Positions 1 through 5,974 of a DNA stretch of 5,974 nt are shown here, piece after piece. Source of the stretch: Thermoleophilaceae bacterium. Lineage in GTDB: Bacteria; Actinomycetota; Thermoleophilia; Solirubrobacterales; Thermoleophilaceae. Location of the stretch: positions 1-5,974 of the forward strand of contig JACCYP010000262.1 in the NCBI GenBank assembly GCA_013696425.1, in the 5' to 3' direction. Both the position numbers and the translations under genes were made by a program. A model generated the notes under the pieces. That model ran no database searches and had not been told where the DNA came from. It saw nothing but the letters and a program-made list of their open reading frames with translations. Each line of letters begins with the position of its first letter. The first letter of the stretch is position 1.

Positions 1-707
1 CCCGGCAACAGCGCGAGCACCCCCGGCGGCACCCCGGCGGCGCGCAACGCCTCGACGATCCGCAGCGCGCAACCCGGCGACTGCTCCGCGGGCTTCAGCA
101 GCGCGGCGTTGCCGGTGGCAAGCGCGGCAGCGGTCATCCCGAGCGGGATCACCAGCGGGAAGTTCCACGGCGCGATCACCGCGACCACGCCGCGCGCGCG
201 GTAGTGCATCGTGTTGCGCTCGCCCGGCACCTGCACGAGCTCGCACCCGGAGTCGAGCTCGACGGCGGCGCGCGCGTAGTACTCGAGGAAGTCGATCGCC
301 TCGCATACGTCGGCGTCGGCCTCCGGCCACGGCTTCGCACACTCGCGCACGGCGAGGGCGGCGAGTGCGAGCCGGTCCTCCCGCATCAATGCGGCGGCGG
401 CCACGAGCACCTCGGCCCGGGCCTGCGCCCCGCGCGCCTCCCACTCGTGGCGGGCCTCGGCGGCGAGCTCGACGGCACGGTCTACGTCGGCGGCGCCGGC
501 CACGCCAGCCCGGGCCACGAGGCGGTCGGGCGCGCCGGGATCGGTCGAGTCGATGCCGGCCGCGGCGCCTGGCTCCTCGCCTATCCACACCGGCACCTCG
601 AGGGGCAGCGACGCGTCGACCTGCGCCAGCGCCGTCGCCAGCCGCTCGCGCACAGCGGACCGGCGCAGCTCGAGCACCGGCTCGTTCGCGAAGGGACCGA
701 GAGTCAC
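1..707 (-). CDS. L-glutamate-gamma-semialdehyde (P5C) dehydrogenase, N-terminal 235 residues (C-terminus beyond window)
   Basis: Aldehyde dehydrogenase of the RocA/PutA C-terminal group, which oxidises glutamate-gamma-semialdehyde (from P5C) to glutamate with NAD(P)+, the second step of proline catabolism in the cytoplasm. The minus-strand frame stays open from a GTG at 707-705 to the window edge. The N-terminus reads VTLGPFANEPVLELRR, matching the F-x-NEP start typical of this group. The Rossmann segment IAPWNFPLVIP lies at about residues 178-188 (W181, N182), followed by LLKPAEQSPG with the cofactor-contacting Lys at 205. The catalytic Cys and Glu lie in the missing C-terminal half, so activity cannot be judged. 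The GTG start is preferred because GGGAG (719-715) sits 7 nt upstream and FxNEP follows at once; an in-frame GTG at 743-741 has no such site. The gene lies 76 nt downstream of proline dehydrogenase on the same strand, which strongly supports P5C dehydrogenase over a generic aldehyde dehydrogenase. Confidence 0.9.
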   Translation of the reverse strand, partial: MTLGPFANEPVLELRRSAVRERLATALAQVDASLPLEVPVWIGEEPGAAAGIDSTDPGAPDRLVARAGVAGAADVDRAVELAAEARHEWEARGAQARAEVLVAAAALMREDRLALAALAVRECAKPWPEADADVCEAIDFLEYYARAAVELDSGCELVQVPGERNTMHYRARGVVAVIAPWNFPLVIPLGMTAAALATGNAALLKPAEQSPGCALRIVEALRAAGVPPGVLALLP

Positions 708-714
708 GGCGCCG

Positions 715-719
715 CTCCC
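715..719 (-). promoter_or_regulatory. Ribosome-binding site of P5C dehydrogenase
   Basis: GGGAG on the minus strand with a 7-nt spacer to the GTG at 707. It decides the start codon of the P5C dehydrogenase. It begins five bases after the end of the 725-769 hairpin, so folding of that hairpin in the mRNA should leave the site exposed but tightly bordered. Confidence 0.55.
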
Positions 720-724
720 AGGCT

Positions 725-769
725 CGAGCGCTCGATCGGGCACCCAGGGGGTGCACAAACGAGCGCTCG
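725..769 (-). repeat. 45-nt symmetric inverted repeat (RNA hairpin) between proline dehydrogenase and P5C dehydrogenase
   Basis: Two identical 10-bp palindromes, CGAGCGCTCG at 725-734 and 760-769, flank a smaller hairpin, GCACCC (740-745), loop AGG, GGGTGC (749-754). All three parts share one centre at base 747, so the block is one inverted repeat with 18 of 21 positions paired as DNA. In the minus-strand transcript a G-U pair raises this to 19, with only two single mismatches and a 3-nt loop. It starts 14 nt after the proline dehydrogenase stop codon and ends 5 nt before the next ribosome-binding site. No U-run follows, so it is not a standard intrinsic terminator. It may stabilise or process the mRNA, partly attenuate transcription, or be a REP-like element; the function is inferred. 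Because each arm is itself a palindrome, it could instead bind a dimeric protein as DNA. Confidence 0.75.
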
Positions 770-783
770 GCAGGCCCCGAGGT

Positions 784-2115
784 TCACGGCGCCGCCAGGA
801 GCGCGTCGAGCTCCGCGCCCGATGCGCGCTCGTGCAGGAAGGACTCGTTCGCCGTGTTCTCGAGCAGGCGCCGCACGAGGTAGGCCATGCCGGCCACGAG
901 GTCACCGACCGGCGAGTACGCGCGCACGCGCATGCCGTGCTCCGCGAGGGCCACGGCGAGGTCGTCGCCCAGGCCGCGGAGCACCTGTAGCTCGATCTCC
1001 GTGTCGGCCGCGCCCGTCGCGCGGTTGCGCGCTATCGCGTGCGCGACGGAGCGGAGGTTGTGCGAGGCGATCGCCACGCGCACGTGGGGGCGGCCCTCGA
1101 GCAGCCGCGCGGTGAGCACCTCGAAATTGCGGTCGCTGTCGGCCTTCTCCTCGAACACGGGCACGCTCCAGCCGTGCTGGCGCGCCTCCACCACCTCGTG
1201 GTCCCAGTAGGCGCCCTTCACGAGCCGTACCGTCAACGGAGTCGCGCGATCTGCGCGCTCCGCCCACTCGAGGATCTGGCCGAGCTGGCCGGGCGACTCG
1301 CGCAGGTAGGCCTGGAGAACGACGCCCGCGTCGGGCCCCTCGGCGAACTCGTCCTCGTCGAGCAGCGCGAACACGAGGCCGAGGGTGGTCTCGAGGGAAT
1401 CGACCGACTCCGAATCGATGTGCAGGTGCGCGCCGAGGTCGCGTGCCTGGCGCAGCAGCGGGCGCAGACGCCCGGCGGCATCCTCGCGGCCCACCTCAGG
1501 CGCATCCGGGCGCATGTGCGGGGTCAGGGCGGACACCTTCACGGAGAGGTTGGCGCGCGGGATCGCCCCGGCGGCGTCGCGCTCGAGCACCGGGCGCTCG
1601 GGCCACCCGGCGGCGGCGTCGGAGAGCACCTCGAGCGCCTCGGCACAGCGGGCGGCGTAGCGGTCGGCCTCCTCGGTGGTGACCGTGGCCTCGCCGAGCA
1701 GATCGACGGACGTGGCGATGTCGTGGCGCCACAGCGACCCGACACTGCGCATCGCGTCCTTCGGCGTGGCGCCGACGATGAACCGCTGCGCCATGTGGCG
1801 CACTCCCGCGGCCGAGGCGAGCCCGAGCGCCTGCCGGCCGGCCCGCGAGTTGCCCATCCGCATGGCGGCCTCGAGCGGCGGCGGCCGGTCGGGCACCTCC
1901 TCGAGGAACCCGACGAGATGGCGGGCGAGGTCGTCGGGCGAGGTGCAGGCCGGCGTCACGTCCACGAACCGGAACAACGCCGCGCGCAGCTCCTCGTCCT
2001 GGCTCGTGAAATCCATGGCCTTGCCGTCGAGCGCGCGGATGGGATGCCGCACAGAGCGGGGAAAGGCTTCCGCGAGCCTGTGGCCGATGGCCCTGATGTC
2101 GTGCTCCACGTCCAT
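784..2115 (-). CDS. Proline dehydrogenase (FAD-dependent, PutA N-terminal type)
   Basis: FAD enzyme that oxidises L-proline to 1-pyrroline-5-carboxylate, passing electrons to the quinone pool; first step of proline breakdown to glutamate. The 443 residues follow the PRODH barrel of bifunctional PutA-type proteins. Recognisable blocks, by comparison with E. coli PutA from memory, are LSVKVSALTPHM (K193, substrate-site Lys), HIDSES (D234), VVLQAYLR (265-272), RLVKGAYWD (297-305), AIASHN (348-353), and the C-terminal signature YSPVGDLVAGMAYLVRRLL (Y400, with the carboxylate-binding pair R415 R416) ending in ENTANESFL. All expected residues are present, so it should be active. The residues before MDFTSQDEELRAALFRFVDV look like the usual helical lead-in of this family, supporting the ATG at 2115-2113. 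No strong ribosome-binding site is seen; a GGAG lies 13 nt upstream, rather far. It is separate from the dehydrogenase domain encoded just downstream, unlike fused PutA. Its 5' end abuts the divergent thyX-like gene. Confidence 0.93.
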   Translation of the reverse strand: MDVEHDIRAIGHRLAEAFPRSVRHPIRALDGKAMDFTSQDEELRAALFRFVDVTPACTSPDDLARHLVGFLEEVPDRPPPLEAAMRMGNSRAGRQALGLASAAGVRHMAQRFIVGATPKDAMRSVGSLWRHDIATSVDLLGEATVTTEEADRYAARCAEALEVLSDAAAGWPERPVLERDAAGAIPRANLSVKVSALTPHMRPDAPEVGREDAAGRLRPLLRQARDLGAHLHIDSESVDSLETTLGLVFALLDEDEFAEGPDAGVVLQAYLRESPGQLGQILEWAERADRATPLTVRLVKGAYWDHEVVEARQHGWSVPVFEEKADSDRNFEVLTARLLEGRPHVRVAIASHNLRSVAHAIARNRATGAADTEIELQVLRGLGDDLAVALAEHGMRVRAYSPVGDLVAGMAYLVRRLLENTANESFLHERASGAELDALLAAP

Positions 2116-2140
2116 GCCGGGTCTTATTCTCCGCGTCTTG
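2096..2140. promoter_or_regulatory. Divergent start region shared by proline dehydrogenase and the thyX-like gene
   Basis: The two divergent reading frames meet here with no spacer: CATG at 2113-2116 supplies an ATG on each strand (2115-2113 minus, 2114-2116 plus). The only A/T-rich patch is TCTTATTCT (2122-2130). It holds TATTCT (2125-2130), which fits the actinobacterial -10 pattern TANNNT for plus-strand transcription; no convincing -35 is seen. If that box were used, transcription would begin near 2137, next to a TTG at 2138 in the thyX-like frame. Promoters for both genes probably lie partly inside the opposing coding sequences. This is a weak prediction. Confidence 0.25.
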
Positions 2141-3739
2141 GACTACCCAGTCGAGAGCTTCAGCGAGGAAGAGCGCCAGGTCCTCGCGCCCCACTTCACC
2201 AACCTCGACGCGCCCGTGTTCGGCCTCGTGAACCTGCCCGAGACCGTGAAGGGCGCGCTGTTCGCACGTTACTCGCGCTATCAGGGCACGCTGCGGCGCC
2301 TCTACCTGGACGAGTTCGCGGCCGACGTCGAGGACCGCGCCGCGGTCGAGGTCGACGGTGAGGAGGGGCAGCGCGCGGCCGACCTCTACAAGCGCATCTT
2401 CCTCGGCTACGGCGACGACTCGGTGGCCCAGCTCGGCGGCGCCCACCTCGCGTGCGAGTGGGTGTCGAACGTGATGACCAAGGTGCTCCAGCGCGGGCGC
2501 CTGGCCGCCTACCTCGAGCAGTCCACGCGCTACATCCCCTACGACTCGGCGATGCCGGGCGGTGCCTACCGCTACTGGCGCGATCCCTCGCTCGGCCCCG
2601 AGTACGCCGAGGCGATGGACTCGCTCTTCGACACCTACGCGCGCTCGATGCCCGCGGTCGAGGCGTGGGCGGCGGAGAAGTACCCGCGCTCGGAGGACCA
2701 GCCGGAGTCCGCCTACCGGCGCTCGATCAAGGCGAAGGCGCTCGACCTCCTGCGCGGCCTGCTGCCCGCGGCCTCGCTCTCGCACATGGGGATCTTCGCC
2801 ACCGGCCAGGCCTACGAGCAGATCATCATGCGCCTGATGGCCTCGCCCCTGCCCGAGGCGCGCGAGTTCGGCGACATGATCCTCGCCGAGATCAAGAAGA
2901 CGATGCCCTCTTTCGTGGCGCGCGTGGAGCGCCCGGAGCGCGGAGGCGAGTGGATCTCCTACCTCGAGCAGCGCGGCCACGCCGCCGATCGCTGGGCGGG
3001 GCGGCTCGGGCTCGACCGCGCCACCGCGCGCGCCACCGACGCCCCCTCGGTTCGCCTGCTCGACGTTCGCGGCGGCGAGGACGAGCTGCTCGCCTCGCTG
3101 CTGTTCGAGGCCTCGGCGTCATCGGAGCAGGAGATCCGCTCGGCGGTGTCGGTGCTCCCGCCCGACGAGCGCAGCACGCTGCTCGCGGAGATGGTCGGCG
3201 AGCGCTCGAACCGCCGCTACAAGCCGGGGCGCGGCTTCGAGGCCGTCTCCTACCGGTTTGAGATCGTGTCCGACTACGGGGCCTTCCGCGACCTCCAGCG
3301 CCATCGCCTGCTCACCGTGCAGTGGCAGCCGCTCACACCCCATCTCGGCGCGGGGCTGCCGGAGGAGCTGCGCGAGGCGGGCGTGGCCGACGACTACGCC
3401 GCGGCGCTCGACCGCTCGGCCGCGGAGTACGAGCGGCTCGTTTCGATCGGCCGGCTCGAGGTGGCCCCCTACGCGCTGTGCCTCGGCTACCGCCTGCGCT
3501 ACGTGCTCGACATGAACGCGCGCGAGGCGATGCACCTGATCGAGCTGCGCTCCGGGCGCGAGGGCCACCCGGCCTACCGCGCCGTGGCGCACGAGCTGCA
3601 CCGCCAGATCGAGTCCGTCCACCCGGCGGTCGCGAACGCGATGAACCACGTGGACGGCGAGACCGAGCCGCGCCTCGAGCGGATCCTGTCGGAGATCCGC
3701 ACGCACGCAAAGGCCGCGGCCACCGGCCTCTCAGCCTGA
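2114..3739 (+). CDS. Tandem-domain ThyX-like protein (FAD-dependent thymidylate synthase family)
   Basis: ThyX makes dTMP from dUMP using methylenetetrahydrofolate, FAD and NADPH. A classical ThyX is about 220-250 residues and works as a tetramer; this protein has 541 residues with two ThyX-like halves, roughly 1-270 and 310-541. Half 1 has RGRLAAYLEQSTRY (127-140): the RHRX7S motif with Gly for His but Ser137 kept. Its second motif region is GQAYEQIIMRLMASPLPEAR (231-250). Half 2 has RHRLLTVQWQP (396-406): RHR intact, but Pro406 replaces the Ser. It is followed by a good match to the dUMP-binding NAR...LR block, NAREAMHLIELRSGREGHP (468-486). The His of the usual (S/T)xxEH motif is missing from both halves (SVAQL at 103-107, FEAVS at 375-379). 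It could be an active fused ThyX or a relative with another role. The ATG at 2114 has no ribosome-binding site; TTG 2138 is an alternative. The frame stays open upstream to ATG 1676, but that part is antisense to proline dehydrogenase and is rejected. The stop overlaps the kinase remnant by 9 bp. Confidence 0.85.
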   Translation: MPGLILRVLDYPVESFSEEERQVLAPHFTNLDAPVFGLVNLPETVKGALFARYSRYQGTLRRLYLDEFAADVEDRAAVEVDGEEGQRAADLYKRIFLGYGDDSVAQLGGAHLACEWVSNVMTKVLQRGRLAAYLEQSTRYIPYDSAMPGGAYRYWRDPSLGPEYAEAMDSLFDTYARSMPAVEAWAAEKYPRSEDQPESAYRRSIKAKALDLLRGLLPAASLSHMGIFATGQAYEQIIMRLMASPLPEAREFGDMILAEIKKTMPSFVARVERPERGGEWISYLEQRGHAADRWAGRLGLDRATARATDAPSVRLLDVRGGEDELLASLLFEASASSEQEIRSAVSVLPPDERSTLLAEMVGERSNRRYKPGRGFEAVSYRFEIVSDYGAFRDLQRHRLLTVQWQPLTPHLGAGLPEELREAGVADDYAAALDRSAAEYERLVSIGRLEVAPYALCLGYRLRYVLDMNAREAMHLIELRSGREGHPAYRAVAHELHRQIESVHPAVANAMNHVDGETEPRLERILSEIRTHAKAAATGLSA

Positions 3740-5153
3740 AGCGGGAGCGGTCCCCAGCTCGAACCACACGAGCGAGCGACGCTGCCCCCACCTGTCGGCG
3801 AGCCGCTCGAGCAGGGTGAGCCCCACACCGAGAGCGGTCGTGCCGGGCGGGCGCCCCACCCCGGGGCCGGTGAGCGCCTCCTGGGCGATCCTGTAGGCGG
3901 CCACCTCCACCGCCGCGGGCAACGGATCCATCCGCTCGGGCGCCTCGACCTCGATCCTCGGAGTCTGAGCGCCGACACCGAAGTCCGCGGCGCGCTCCCG
4001 GATGGCGCGCGCGGGCCGAGCTCGTCGAGCGCCGGCGGGCGCAGCTCGTAGACGAGCCGGCGGATGTCCGCGATCACGCCCTGCACCTGCTCGCGCAGCT
4101 CGCCCATGATCCAGCGCGCCGAATCCGGATCCCTCTCCATCACGTTGAGCGTGGTGTCGATCTGCATGGTGACCGCGGCCAGGGTGGGCCCGAGGCCGTC
4201 GTGGAGATCCCGGCGCAGGCCGGCGCTCCTCCTCGCGCGCGCTCACCAGCCGCTCGCGCGATCGCTGGAGCTCGTGCGTCATGTCGTTGAAGGAGGAGGC
4301 GAGCACTCCCAGCTCGTCGTCGGAGACCACCGCCGCGCGGGCGGAGAGGTCGCCGGACTTGATCCGGCGCGTTGCATGGAGCAGGTTCGTGACCGGCGTG
4401 AGGACCGAGCGCGCCACGAGCGTCAGGAGGGCCAGCGAGGTGAACGCCGAGATCACCACCGCACCAGCACCTCGGGGCCGACGGTCTCGAGCGGCTGATC
4501 GGCATTCGTGACCCACACGCCCAAAAAGGTCGTGACCGCATTGATGAGCGGCAGCGAGAGGTAGAGCTTCAGCCGCAGCGGCAGTTCCGGGCGGGTGAAC
4601 TCGAAGTCCTGAGGCAGGGCGGCGGCGAGCTCCTCGATCACTGGCCGCGCGTAGATCTCGAGCCCGAAGAAGTTGAACACGATCGGGTAGCACGCGGCCG
4701 TGAGCATGGCCCCCGTGATGACCGCCACCTGGCCCGCGTCAAGATCGAAGACGACAGTCACGTAGACCATCACCGGCAACGCCGTGAAGACCAGCGCGCG
4801 CCACACGGTGATCCGCAACGCGTACGTCCGCAGGTGCACCGCCACTTGCCAGGCCTCCACAGCGTCGGCCTCGGAGCGCTGGCCTCCGGTCCAGCGCTCG
4901 ATCGGCTCCCCGTAGCGTGCCCAGAGCACGGTGGACCAGCCGAGGGCGAACAGCGTGCAGACCTCGGCGACCGCGATCAGCCCAGCAGCTCGGCGTTGGA
5001 CATCTCCACGTACTCACGGAAGATCACCGCGGCGAGGATCGCCGAGAGCCCGCTCGTGCCCAGATAGATGATGCGATATGTGCGGAGGTAGCGCGAGCCC
5101 ATCCGCCCGTACAGCCGTCGCAGGGCGCCTTCCACGGGTGGATCATGCCTCAC
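3731..5153 (-). pseudogene. Decayed membrane sensor histidine kinase (six TM, HAMP, HisKA_3) with four frame breaks and an RsbW-like tail
   Basis: Joining frames gives a NarX/LiaS-type kinase. In order: GTG start near 5153 (or 5135); about six hydrophobic segments, e.g. LSAILAAVIF, LVFTALPVMVYVTVVF, VISAFTSLALLTLVA; HAMP from PVTNLLHATRRIKSGDLSAR to DELGVLASSFNDMTHEL; HisKA_3 with LRRDLHDGLGP (phospho-acceptor His, codon 4201-4203); LVYELRPPALDELG; and the X-region VAAYRIAQEALT. The frame breaks at about 4981-4985 (one base short; TGA at 4979-4977), 4460-4461 (one short; TGA at 4455-4453), 4219 (one extra or two missing) and 4013-4014 (one short). After EALT the N and G1 boxes are absent and the sequence runs into LGVGLTLLERLADRWG...WFELG, which resembles the end of an RsbW-type HATPase_c_2 protein. 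Neighbouring genes are intact over some 4.4 kb, so real decay is likelier than scattered sequencing error, though each break is in a G/C-rich run. The six-TM plus HAMP front end also recalls actinobacterial adenylate cyclases. No response regulator is visible. It starts 28 nt after the SDR gene, probably cotranscribed. Confidence 0.8.
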
Positions 5154-5181
5154 CCAGCCGAGTCGGGCAACCGAGAACCGT

Positions 5182-5974
5182 CTAGAGCTCGGCGGTGGCC
5201 GCCGGCACGCCCTCGCGCGCCGTCGGGAAGCGCGGCTTCCAGCCGAGCTCCCGCTTGATGCGTGCGTTCGAGTTGCGTGCGGAGCGCACGACGACCGCGG
5301 TCGGATCGGCGCCTACTACGAGCTTTGCGATCGCCACCGGTGTCCTGCGCGGCGGCTTCATCCCGAGCGAGTCGGCCGTGAGCGCGATGAAGTCGTACTG
5401 GGTGATCGGCTCGTCGTCGACAACGTGGTAGACGGCACCGCTCGGAGCCCCCTCGAGGGCATCGCCGATCGCGCTTGCCACGTCGTCGACGTGCACCACG
5501 TCCCACCAGTTCTCGCCGCTGCCGACCACGCCGAAGCGGCCGGGCTTTCGCATCTGGCCGATCAGCTCGGTCACGTACCACCCGGCCGGCCCGTACACGT
5601 GCCCCGGGCGGATGATGCAGTGGTCGAGGCCCGACCCCGCCACGAGCTCCTCGCCATCGGCCTTCGAGCGCCCATAGGCGGTCTCCACCGGGCCGGGTGA
5701 GCTCTCGTCGATCTCCGCCCCGCGCGGGTCGCCCTTCACCGAGGTCGAGACGAACACGAACTTTGGCGATCCCGCCGCGGCGCACGCCTCGAGCAGACGG
5801 CGGGTGCCCTCCACATTCACCTCCCGGAGCTTCGAGGCATCGCGCTGAGAGCCGATCTCGGCCGCCAGGTGCACCACGGCGTGCGGGCGCTCTGCCGCGA
5901 GCGCAGCGCTCAGCGCCGCGGCATCCGTGAGGTCGCCGTTCACTGCCCGCGTGCCCGGCGGCTCGGATCCCGGC
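5182..5974 (-). CDS. NAD-dependent epimerase/dehydratase-type extended SDR protein, N-terminus beyond window
   Basis: Extended short-chain dehydrogenase/reductase acting on a nucleotide-sugar, sterol-like or other carbonyl/hydroxyl substrate with NAD(P); the substrate cannot be read from the sequence. The visible 263 residues begin PGSEPPGTRAVNGDLTD. This is the usual stretch after the second beta strand, so the glycine-rich GxxGxxG loop lies outside the window. Following blocks are HAVVHLAAE, KFVFVSTSVKGD (active-site Ser/Thr strand), YGRSKADGEEL (catalytic YxxxK, Tyr codon 5674-5676, Lys codon 5662-5664), IRPGHVYGP, WDVVHVDDVASAI and the C-terminal LGWKPRFPTAREGV typical of extended SDRs. 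The GTG at 5943-5941 gives a 253-residue frame but is not the true start, because the same frame stays open to the edge with conserved family sequence. It ends with TAG at 5184-5182, 28 nt before the kinase remnant on the same strand. The closest functional class is unsure; it resembles UDP-glucose epimerase, NmrA-like or 3-beta-HSD-like members. Confidence 0.88.
   Translation of the reverse strand, partial: PGSEPPGTRAVNGDLTDAAALSAALAAERPHAVVHLAAEIGSQRDASKLREVNVEGTRRLLEACAAAGSPKFVFVSTSVKGDPRGAEIDESSPGPVETAYGRSKADGEELVAGSGLDHCIIRPGHVYGPAGWYVTELIGQMRKPGRFGVVGSGENWWDVVHVDDVASAIGDALEGAPSGAVYHVVDDEPITQYDFIALTADSLGMKPPRRTPVAIAKLVVGADPTAVVVRSARNSNARIKRELGWKPRFPTAREGVPAATAEL

Noticed and set aside
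725..769. Intrinsic transcription terminator
   Set aside because: The stem is strong enough, but no U-run follows on either strand, and the P5C dehydrogenase ribosome-binding site begins five bases after the stem.
204..1115. Plus-strand 303-residue open frame at the left end
   Set aside because: Arg/Gly/Ala-rich shadow antisense to P5C dehydrogenase, the spacer and the end of proline dehydrogenase; it crosses the hairpin and has no family features.
1676..2113. Plus-strand upstream extension of the thyX-like frame, giving a 687-residue reading
   Set aside because: The extra 146 residues are antisense to well-conserved proline dehydrogenase, have a low-complexity Ser/Arg-rich composition, and no family resemblance; the ThyX-like similarity begins after 2114.
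1039..2361. Plus-strand 440-residue open frame opposite proline dehydrogenase
   Set aside because: Shadow of a high-GC gene; no recognisable domain, and the opposite strand encodes a clear enzyme.
1496..2980. Minus-strand 494-residue open frame spanning the divergent starts
   Set aside because: It runs antisense to the thyX-like gene and out of frame through proline dehydrogenase; its His/Arg/Gly-rich composition is typical of a GC-driven shadow frame.
4453..4985. Programmed ribosomal frameshifting in the kinase
   Set aside because: Four separate breaks in mixed directions, without slippery heptamers or clear stimulators and with loss of the ATPase boxes, fit gene decay or sequence error better than recoding.
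5182..5943. SDR gene starting at GTG 5943
   Set aside because: The frame remains open to the window edge and the upstream residues match the conserved region after the second SDR beta strand, so the GTG is internal and the gene is 5'-truncated by the window.

Overview
The window is very GC-rich, densely packed DNA with strong G/C bias at third codon positions, so most frames are open over long distances. This and the gene content suggest a high-GC actinobacterium, perhaps of the Thermoleophilia/Solirubrobacterales type. That placement is an inference from composition and remembered family resemblance; there is no rRNA or other marker here. No mobile element, tRNA, rRNA or CRISPR array was seen, and no gene-free stretch exceeds 300 bases.

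Layout. (1) Bases 1-2115, minus strand: a two-gene proline-catabolism operon. Proline dehydrogenase (784-2115) is transcribed first, then a 76-nt spacer, then the N-terminal 235 residues of L-glutamate-gamma-semialdehyde (P5C) dehydrogenase (707 down to the window edge). Together they oxidise proline to glutamate in two steps. The spacer is almost filled by a striking symmetric 45-nt inverted repeat (725-769), which ends five bases before the ribosome-binding site of the second gene. (2) Bases 2114-3739, plus strand: a 541-residue protein made of two tandem ThyX-like domains, each keeping a different part of the flavin-dependent thymidylate synthase signature. Its most likely start lies back-to-back with the proline dehydrogenase start, leaving no intergenic space. 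(3) Bases 3731-5153, minus strand: a decayed sensor histidine kinase. It has about six membrane segments, HAMP and HisKA_3, with four reading-frame breaks, no N or G1 box, and a short C-terminal tail resembling the end of an RsbW-type anti-sigma ATPase. Its 3' end overlaps the thyX-like gene by 9 bp, tail to tail. (4) Bases 5182-5974, minus strand: an extended SDR / NAD-dependent epimerase-type protein lacking only its N-terminal nucleotide-binding loop, which lies beyond the window edge. It sits 28 nt upstream of the kinase remnant in the same direction.

I see no complete, clearly new multi-gene system. The points most worth a second look are the split-motif tandem ThyX protein, the symmetric hairpin between the two proline genes, and the kinase pseudogene with its RsbW-like graft.
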